Assembly (NCBI RefSeq): GCF_034190915.1
Contig: NW_026947507.1
Span: forward strand, 34,199,001 to 34,263,000
Direction of reading: 5' to 3'
Length of the DNA stretch: 64,000 bases
DNA from: Cavia porcellus
Lineage: Eukaryota; Chordata; Mammalia; Rodentia; Caviidae
Shown here: piece by piece, positions 56,876-64,000 of the stretch
How the letters are laid out: each line of letters opens with the position of its first letter
Numbering within the stretch: position 1 is the first letter of the stretch
Notes under the pieces: generated by a model
Database searches by the model: none
The model's input: the letters and a program-made list of their open reading frames with translations, nothing else
Told to the model about the DNA's origin: nothing
Translations under genes and position numbers: made by a program

Positions 56876-57947
56876 AAAAGAGACTCTCCTGACTTGGAAT
56901 GAAATTCAGTTTTCACCTGTGTGTGAAGAGGGTTGCCCAAATTTCAGAGCCACTTCTGCCATTATTTCAGTTGTCACTATCTCCTCCCCAGTAACAGGAT
57001 ATATCAACTTCCAGTCAATGAATGGCTTGGGCATGGAGCTCTATGCACTGTCCTCTCTTGGGGATGCCAAAGCCACCTCATGCCTCGCTTCTTCTGCTTG
57101 CTGGGTGACTGGTGTCCCCAGCTGAAGAACAAACTCTGCAGAACACAGCAAAGGGCACATCAGGGATATTAACCCAGCTTTCTGGGAAGCATTTGCAAGT
57201 CTGGTCATACTGTCAAAAAACATCATCATGGGTGAAGTGAGTCCGAACCCTGTTTTCCTACACTGCCTTGTTTACATTTTTGCTCAGCACCGCATTAGAC
57301 CTAAAACACCCTGGTCTACTTTGTAATGTCCTACAAGAACTAGAGCATAGCTTGAGAGTCCACAGCCTTGTCTAAACTCATCAACCTAGTTAAACCTCTA
57401 CAACTGGATTCTGTTTGTCCTACCCAAAACCTTCAGGATTAGAAAAACAGATGTGTTTCTCCTCTGGGAAGCCAAACAGAGGTCATATGTACACGGGGAT
57501 AAAAATAGTACCATGACCAGTGAACACAACCTGTCACATGAGAAGGAGTTACAGTGATTACTCAGGTTGCTGCCCTTGCCATCCCAGATCCAGAACAAGG
57601 ATGCCATTACCTGCTGAGGCGCTGAACTGCACAGCCAAATTACCTACCTGAGTTTACTGACCTCTGAACAATGCATTGACCTAAGCAACTGCTCCACATC
57701 CCATGCAGCTCAAACCCACATGTTAAGTTAATTTCTCCAGCTGCTATGTCACTCACTCACAACTTGCTACTCCTCCTCAGTGGTGCAAATGACTTCCAGA
57801 CAAAGGACAGCTCAGAGCTGAGGCCTGTTGAGTTATGACCAAACACAAGGTCTTTGATAATTTAATTATAGTGTTTGATGGCCTCAGGAATTGCCCTTGT
57901 TCTCTCTAATTCAGGTTCTTCTCACTGATGATGACAAGGAATCTGCC
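56876..57947. other. Unassigned DNA
   Basis: No repeat recognised. 57780-57945 is non-repetitive with words such as 'gataatttaattatagtgtt' and may be conserved non-coding sequence. The open frames have no domain. Confidence 0.4.
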
Positions 57948-58308
57948 ATAGTTTGAAAATGGAATGTCTCTTAAAAGGCCCACGTGTTAAAGGATTAGCT
58001 CAAATCTTGACACTACTGAGAGATATTTGAAGCCTTTGGACATGGAGCCTACTGGCAAATCCTTAGACCATGAAGCACATACCCTCAAAGTGGCCTGTGG
58101 GGCCCTGGTCTCTGCCTATTCCTCTCTTTGTTTCCTTTGACACCAGTTCCCAGCATGGTATGCTAGCTCCACAGAGGCCCAAAGCAACAGGGTTCATCAA
58201 TCATGGACTAAACTTCTGAAACTGTGAGTCCAAATATATCTTTTCTCTTCATAAGGTAATTATCTCAGGTATTTTGTTATAGTAACAAATAGCCAACTAG
58301 CACATTTA
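57948..58308 (+). mobile_element. MaLR-like LTR, plus strand
   Basis: From 'atagtttgaaaatggaatgt' through 'catggagcctactggcaaat', a 3' part 'tcatggactaaacttctgaa' / 'actgtgagtccaaatatatc' and the end 'caggtattttgttatagtaa' / 'ccaactagcaca'. Target duplication not found. Solo LTR. Confidence 0.6.
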
Positions 58309-58424
58309 AACCAAAGAAGTTGCAAAGAAAAGACAGGAAGTACCACAAAGAAGCATACTTCCTAGTCTAGTCATGACTACACAGATAGAAGTGGTGCCAA
58401 AGCCCTGGTACTTCCCCAGACAAC
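58309..58424. other. Unassigned DNA
   Basis: Short, no recognised element. Confidence 0.35.
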
Positions 58425-58665
58425 TGGGTTTGAATTTTGGCACTTCCAAGTTCTAGTTGTGTGACTGTAGGTGAACTGCTTAATACTCTGTGGTTTAGGT
58501 TTCTCATTTGCAAAATCAAAGAAAATGTTCCCACCACAAAAGGTTATTAAGAACCTTTAGGGACTAGTAAGATCCAAACTCTAGCAGGGATGAAATGAAA
58601 CAATTTACGTAAGAGCCTCAGAATACTGCTTGCATATAATTAAAACTCAGTAACTAGTTTAACAG
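58425..58665 (+). mobile_element. MIR SINE, near full length, plus strand
   Basis: In MIR order: 'ctgggtttgaattttggcac', 'gttgtgtgactgtaggtgaa', 'gtttctcatttgcaaaatca', 'gatgaaatgaaacaatttac', 'aagagcctcagaatactgct', and the end 'aaaactcagtaac'. The most complete MIR in the window. Confidence 0.75.
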
Positions 58666-58689
58666 ATATGAGATACTATATTAAGGACT

Positions 58690-58830
58690 TCAGATATTAT
58701 CTTGTATACTAAGACTCCTTTGGATAAACTGTTACTAATAAGAAAAGTGAGACCCAGAGAAGTTATGGATATTGATCAAGATAACATAGCCAGAAGATCC
58801 AGGTTTCAAACTGACACTCCTAACTAAATG
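58690..58830 (-). mobile_element. MIR SINE, reverse strand
   Basis: Antisense MIR core: 'agaaaagtgagacccagaga', 'agttatggatattgatcaag', 'ataacatagccagaagatcc'. Confidence 0.65.
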
Positions 58831-60082
58831 CATTTTTCCCATGAAGGAACATTTGGAACTAAGACTTCTAACCATCCAGCTCAGAGAATGCAACATAAAA
58901 ATAAAACAAAACTGGAAGGCAGGCCTCCGGGGAATAGTACTAGCTGTTCAGCTGTAAAGTCCCTATTCCTCTGTGAGCCTTGGAGTCTTTGTCTGCAAAA
59001 TGAGAAGGATCCAGTACTGAGAGTCCAGGAAACAGCCTCATCCTTTGCCCTCATCACTCTTCTGGGTCTCTACTACCAATTAGCTGCTTCCATCACAACC
59101 ATCATTTCATAAACCATCCATGACTTCTTTCATTTCTCCTTCTACCCAGAATCAAGGGGCTGCCTGAGGAGTTTTTCTTCTAGAAAGAAAAAGAAGCAGC
59201 AGCTGGATGTCACCTCTGGGCCCCCACTATTCTGGTCCTTAATTTTTCTACCTAAGTCAATGCTATCCCCCGTGTCAACACCAAAGTCTGAAATGTTTAG
59301 CAAGTGAAGAAAGATTGTACAGATGCAAGGATTTGGTGGAAATAATTGTTGCATAAACATACAACAGTAAGAGCCAAACACCTGCAGAATTAGCAGAAAT
59401 TTGAGTAAAGCAGGGAGGTTTCTTCTGGCAAAAGAACTTTCAAATCCCAGATCAGTGTATCAGCCCCAGTGTGCCCTCCTGCCTCCTCCTCTGGTAAGAA
59501 TGTGTCTGCTGCCCTCTCCCTGTGGCCAGCTTGCAGAAATATCCTGGGATCTCAGTCTTCTCAGCCGAAAAGAAATTTATTAAAACGTCCACTGCATTCT
59601 GAATTGAGAAATCAGCTGCCTGAAATCCATGATCAATATGTTGTCTCTCTGTGATAGAGTGCTTCCTTGGAATATGTAGCTCGTGTTCCTGTCATGGTTC
59701 AGAGCTCCCGGAGACCTGCGGAAGGCTTAGCCATCAGATTGCGGATCACTGCCACAGCTGCACCCCTGCCAAGCTCCCAACCCTCTGGAATCTGCAGCAC
59801 CCAGGCTTGGGCACCTAACTGTGAGGACTCAGCCCATCAGCAGAGGAGAACGAAGTAGAACAAAGATGTCACTAGTGGGGCTTGGCTGGGCTTAGAGGGT
59901 ATTGTGGGATACTGTGTTGTCTGAGTCACTTCCAAGCCCACATGTAACTGGGAGACTGGCTGTAGGTTAGTGCCCTGTGACATTTAAGTCACCATCCTAA
60001 CTCCTAGATCATGTCCTGTAAATCGGACATTGCCTGATGCCAATTGCTTTTTTTCTTTGTTTCTTCCTAATCTTCACCAACA
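58831..60082. other. Unassigned DNA
   Basis: Non-repetitive; forward frames of 60-94 codons (58828-59858) have no recognised domain. The stretch 59400-59860 looks unusually free of repeats and could be conserved non-coding DNA. Confidence 0.4.
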
Positions 60083-60097
60083 TGGGGCTATCCTCTA

Positions 60098-60197
60098 CCA
60101 GTGAGAGTGTTTTGTTTTTGTTTTATACCAGGCATTGAACTCAGAACCTCATGCTTGCCAGGCAGGTGCTGCACCAACTGAGCTGAATCCCCAGCCC
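60098..60197 (-). mobile_element. ID SINE, reverse strand, with 15-bp target duplication
   Basis: T-rich tail, 'ggcattgaactcagaacctc' (B box, antisense), 'ttgccaggcaggtgctgcac', 'caactgagctgaatccccag' (A box and 5' end). Flanked by 15-bp repeats at 60083-60097 and 60198-60212 with two mismatches, so older than the ID at 15.9 kb. Confidence 0.8.
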
Positions 60198-60212
60198 TGG
60201 GGCTGTCTTCTA

Positions 60213-60434
60213 GGCTCAGTGACCAAATCATTGCCTGTTGATATATACATGACAGAACTGTGCTTACAGGACCTGGGGCCAGGTCACATGGCAAGGGAAT
60301 GCTAAATGCGTTCAAAGCCAATTATAGTTTCATTTCTGGAATGTCAATGCCCCACAAACTCTAGGCAGTGTAGAAAATGAAAATGCAAGTGATTTTTTCT
60401 GGCTATGTGCTTATGTGCATGTATGTGCGAACAA

Positions 60435-60436
<2 letters not shown>
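60213..60436. other. Unassigned DNA
   Basis: Nothing recognised. Confidence 0.35.

Positions 60437-60480
<44 letters not shown>
60437..60480. repeat. (TG)22 microsatellite
   Basis: 44 bp of uninterrupted TG dinucleotides. Likely polymorphic. Confidence 0.95.
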
Positions 60481-60481
<1 letters not shown>

Positions 60482-60569
60482 TAATTTGATTTTCATGCTG
60501 CTGAACACCAAACTACATACAAGTCAAGTGTTCACAAAGAAACTAAGATTTATTGTTTGGATCTGTTGT

Positions 60570-60860
60570 TGATTAATTATCGACTACTCCTGAAACTTGT
60601 GGCTTAAGACGTCAATTGCTTCTTTGTGTTTACACATCTGCTATTTGTCTGAGGGTTGGCTGATCTAGGACAGCTGTGTTGGAAAGCCTCTGTTTCACAT
60701 GTCTGTCATTGTGATTGGATCAGTGTGCTAGATAGGGTGAGTTCTCATGGTGACTATAGAAGCACAAGAGAGCACATGGAAATATGCAAGTCCCATATTG
60801 GAACCATGGCAAAGATATGGCCAGGAAGGATATGTATATCAGCTTCCAAAAAAGTTAAAG
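60570..60860 (-). mobile_element. Old LTR-like repeat, reverse strand
   Basis: 'ctgagggttggctgatctag' and 'gagagcacatggaaatatgc' match the class seen at 55.5 kb. Ends undefined. Confidence 0.4.
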
Positions 60861-60865
60861 AATCA

Positions 60866-61250
60866 AAGTTTTATTTTGGATCAGAACCTCAGAGACCTCA
60901 ATCCACGGTCAACTGGTTCCAAGGCAGGGTAAACAGGATGAAAGTTTTCTACCATTATGGAAGGAAATTGCTTACTCCATCACAACCAAGCAGATAGAGA
61001 TAAGGGGCAATCATAGAACAAGATTGTAGTCTTCCAGGGCATCTCCTCAGTGACCCACCTCCTCCAACCTGGCCCCATCTCCCACCAGTACTTTCAGCTA
61101 TGAACTCATCATTGCATTAGTTCGCTGATGAGTACAGTGCCCCATCATCCAAACACCTTCTAGAAGCTCCACCTCTGTACACATGAGACTTTCAGTGGGT
61201 GGGGGGGGTGCATTTAGGCCTAAATAATAACAAGAAAGAACTAATTGGAA
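60866..61250 (-). mobile_element. Lineage-specific MaLR-like LTR, reverse strand
   Basis: Antisense order: 'ggatcagaacctcagagacc', 'tcaatccacggtcaactggt', 'gacccacctcctccaacctg', 'catctcccaccagtactttc', 'agctccacctctgtacacat'. It matches the class at 40.6 and 63.4 kb in reverse. Confidence 0.6.
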
Positions 61251-61634
61251 CCAACAATTCAGACCACCATATTCATATTCATGTATTTGCCTGTTTTTCC
61301 CGTGCTAAAACCAACTGCTTCCTCATCATTCTACACTTCATCCTTCTATCCAAGACACATTCCTTGGATTTCTCCACACAATAGTGGGCTGCCACAGCCT
61401 TGCTTTAATATCACAACTCCATGGAGAAATATGTTCCTGAGACCTTTTCAGATGGATAGGGTACATTGTCTTAAAATCTATCTTTGATGCTGAGAACTAT
61501 TTTCCTGCAAAGCTGGCAGGCCACCTAAAAAACCAAGCATAGGATGTGGAAGTGAGTTGTAGACTCTGAGTTATAGACTCTAGTTGTGTCTAACTACCAA
61601 CGAAATGGCAGACAAGTGATTTCAGCTCACATTC
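61251..61634. other. Unassigned DNA
   Basis: No recognised family; overlapping frames of 61 and 80 codons have no domain. Confidence 0.4.
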
Positions 61635-61686
61635 TCTTATCCTCTCCTTAAAGGGTCTTGTTCGACCCTTTAAGGAGAGGATAAGA
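61635..61686. repeat. Perfect 23-bp inverted repeat with 6-nt loop
   Basis: Positions 61635-61657 pair without mismatch with 61664-61686; the loop is TTGTTC. The next outer pair is mismatched. The stem is purine/pyrimidine-biased. No transposon or RNA gene explains it. Confidence 0.9.
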
Positions 61687-61699
61687 AAATCTCAATTTT

Positions 61700-62170
61700 C
61701 CTAATTGTCTCAGCCTCAGAGGCAAGAATTTAGTATTCTATCTATTTCCTATCTCTTCCTGTCTTGGTTATCAACACTCACTTGCATTTCCTGTAGAAGA
61801 AATCCCTGTAGACTGTTTGCACTGTGCTTTCTTAATGTTTGTGTTTTGGTTTTGGGAATAGATATTTGCTCATGTTTTGCTGTCCAGCATCAGTTTATTT
61901 TTCCTGTGCTTGTGAATGGTTTCATGCTTGCTTCATGTGAACAGATCAGCTACTGGGAAAGTTCAGCTCCTTTCGTCTCCTCTCACATGTGCCGGCCACT
62001 CCCTTGTCTTTTTGGTTTCTACCATAAGGCAAAGTGGCATGAGAACCCTCCCATATGCAGCTGCCCAACACTAAAGTTCCCATTTTCAGGATTATGAGCT
62101 AAGTAAACTTTTTTTCTCATCAATTTCCCAATCTCAGGTATTTTTATGAAAGCAGTAGGAAATAGACAAA
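61700..62170 (+). mobile_element. Old MaLR-class LTR, plus strand (3' half clear)
   Basis: 3' part: 'ggattatgagctaagtaaac', 'ttttctcatcaatttcccaa', 'tctcaggtatttttatgaaa', ending 'gcagtaggaaatagacaaac'. The 5' boundary is uncertain; the hairpin at 61635 may lie in its 5' part. The 130-codon frame at 61705-62097 is incidental. Confidence 0.55.
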
Positions 62171-63329
62171 CAGAATTTCCAAAGGAAGCAGAGTCCAGGT
62201 TCTGTTATCAAAGGTAAAAAGAACAGGCATGTTTCCAGTCTTCCTTTAAATGGCTGTGAGTATCTGAGACACACTTAGCCACACACTTGCATCTCCTCCA
62301 GACTCTCTGCTGTGGGTAGCTGCTCACAAGGAAGTGCCTGCCTTGTCCTTAGGGCAGCAGCAGTAGCAGCAGCCACAGGGTCACTCAGGTTTGGGATGGC
62401 AGTGGAGCATTATGTGTAGGGTGGCTTGGCTGCCTGAACAACCCTGGGAGGCAGTGGCATTGGAGCTCTCAGTTTGTGACCCATTTTGGCTCTCGTGTGG
62501 CTGCCCCACTTCCTATGTTTCAGAGTATTTACTGAACCTGGTTCTCATTTCATTCCTGACAATTTAAATACCTCATATTCAGTGAATAAATTTCACTCTG
62601 TAGTGTGAGTTTCAGTTGCGTAAAACCAAGGACTCTGTTTTTATATTCCATTTTGCTTTCTCATCATTTCCTCCAGAATGTTCACCTGTGTCAGGAGGGA
62701 GTGCCCACCCCACCAACCTGAATAATCCAGAAACAGAGGGGTAGAGCCAGCTGATTCCACATACCAAGTGCTTCAGCATAGATTCAGCAGGTGAGTTGGA
62801 AGTAGTCTTCTATGCTTTCTCTTAGGAAGGTAAACTTCTCCAGGTGGATTCTGTTTTCAAGTGACTAAAGACTCCCTGGGGAGGAGTCTACTCACAAGTG
62901 GTATGTGTCCCCTCCGGTCATACATCTAAACTCTATGTCTGTCCAAAGGGGAAATGTGGATTTCAACTAGCAAATTGTGATTGTCAACCCTGTTACACTA
63001 GCACAAGACTGTCCTTCCTGCAGGAGCCTTGCTTAGCCTATGACAAGTGAGGAGTGTGGGAGCTCTTTGTCCCCATCCTGTACTTCCCTTGAGGAACAAT
63101 ATACCAGGGAGTTGCTACCCCTCATATAACTCAGGATCAGGCCACTGGTAAGGGAGAAGGTCAGGAAGGGATATGAGATTGGTCTGGCTTTATGCACAGC
63201 AGACAGGCACTACTCAAAATGTTTCTTGTCCCCAAAATGAGCAACTCTCCTTTCTGTCTCCTGCGTCTACTACAGTTGGTATTTGTCATTTTAGTGTAGT
63301 GTCTCTAAACAGGGGTTTCATTAGCATTG
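62171..63329. other. Unassigned DNA with short CAG run
   Basis: Imperfect (CAG)n at 62355-62372. No recognised repeat family, RNA gene or exon. Confidence 0.4.
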
Positions 63330-63720
63330 TGCATGATGGTTATGGTGAGACTCAAAAAGTCCCTCCAACAGCCTCACTGTGTAGAAGGACTGGCTGTTGA
63401 TGAAAATTTTGGAATTCACCAATCAAGAGGGCTCTAACTTCATCAATTGGTCAATCCACTAATGAGGTCATAGCTTGACAACATTACTGTAAGATTGTGG
63501 ATACAGGAGGTGGGACCTGGCTATGGGGAATGATCATAGAGGCATGATTATGGAGAATATATCTTATCTCTAGACTCTTCCTTCCTGGCTTCCTTCCACA
63601 ATGTAAAACATTTAGCATTCTTGTTCTTGGCCCATTTAATGACTGTAACTCAGCCAATCCTATGAAAACCAGGAACTTCTCTACCATACACATATAAGCC
63701 CCCACAGGGTGATTTCCACC
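63330..63720 (+). mobile_element. Lineage-specific MaLR-like LTR, plus strand (partial)
   Basis: 'gagggctctaacttcatcaa', 'gtcaatccactaatgaggtc', 'caggaggtgggacctggcta', 'gactcttccttcctggcttc' are the 5' and middle blocks of the class seen at 40.6 and 61.0 kb. The 3' part is missing or unrecognised. Confidence 0.5.
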
Positions 63721-64000
63721 TTGATTTGAGAATCGGTAAGTACAGAATTTTGAACACCACTCTGATCAATGCAAATAGTGCATTGGACAGAAAGAGACTT
63801 AGCTAACTGTTAATATTAACTTTAATTTAGATGGCTAGACTCTCTGAAATGGAAAACAGAATCCTTTGTTGTAATATAGCACTCAAGAGGTTGCTTTTTT
63901 AGGCTATAATTCTCAGCATCAAGACCTACTCAACAGACAGACTTCTGTGGAAACCACAAGCAAGAATACATAAGCTAAGTTTAGTACCTAGCAATCACAC
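63721..64000. other. Unassigned DNA
   Basis: Nothing recognised before the window ends. Confidence 0.4.

Noticed and set aside
61705..62097. 130-codon forward frame with hydrophobic stretches
   Set aside because: It lies in an old LTR-like repeat and the hydrophobic character comes from T-rich sequence.

Overview
The window looks like non-coding mammalian nuclear DNA from a non-murid rodent. The base composition is AT-rich and CpG-poor, with no CpG island, and nearly everything recognisable is a transposable element. The rodent call rests on ID-type SINEs (tRNA-derived, internal A and B boxes), B1 monomers (7SL-derived), and two copies in which a B1 and an ID element are joined into one unit, the B1-dID architecture described from dormice and squirrels. 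I recognise none of the murid B2 or B4 SINEs. All SINE copies are clearly diverged. A squirrel-, dormouse- or beaver-related lineage fits; the species cannot be fixed from sequence reading alone.

No protein-coding exon, tRNA, rRNA or snRNA gene could be supported. The longest open frames (145 and 144 codons) have no recognisable domain and look like chance. The window is best read as intergenic DNA or part of a very large intron.

Layout. 1-1.5 kb: reverse-strand L1 ORF2. 2-4 kb: an old LTR and a decayed ERVL-like pol with a YIDD box. 4.7-10.2 kb: L1 3' ends, MLT1-like LTRs, a B1-dID and MIRs. 11-15 kb: old L1, MLT1 and B1 pieces. 15.1-18.1 kb: an L1 with 5' UTR and start of ORF1, then a solo LTR, then the ORF2 end and 3' UTR, so most of ORF2 is missing. 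18.7-20.3 kb: B1, L1 3' end, ID, B1. 22-24 kb: unassigned. 24.4-27.9 kb: an L1-derived element with 5' UTR and ORF1 but almost no ORF2, ending in a degenerate tandem array. 28-38 kb: mostly unassigned DNA, with a few stretches that resemble conserved non-coding DNA, plus old LTRs and MIRs. 39.2-49.4 kb: a deeply nested nest in which an old plus-strand L1M is broken by LTRs, a younger reverse L1, an MLT1-like LTR holding a mariner, and a second copy of the ORF2-less element. 49.6-64 kb: LTRs, L2, a Tigger-like DNA transposon, IDs, a B1, MIRs, a (TG)22 tract and a perfect 23-bp hairpin.

The most interesting candidate is the pair at 24.4-27.9 kb and 43.4-44.2 kb. They share a 3' tail of roughly 150-bp repeats that is unlike the 3' end of the other L1s here, which suggests a HAL1-like (ORF1-only) retrotransposon family with its own array-type 3' end. 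No computed alignment or database search supports any call; all family names are from reading, and boundaries are approximate unless a target-site duplication (TSD) is given.
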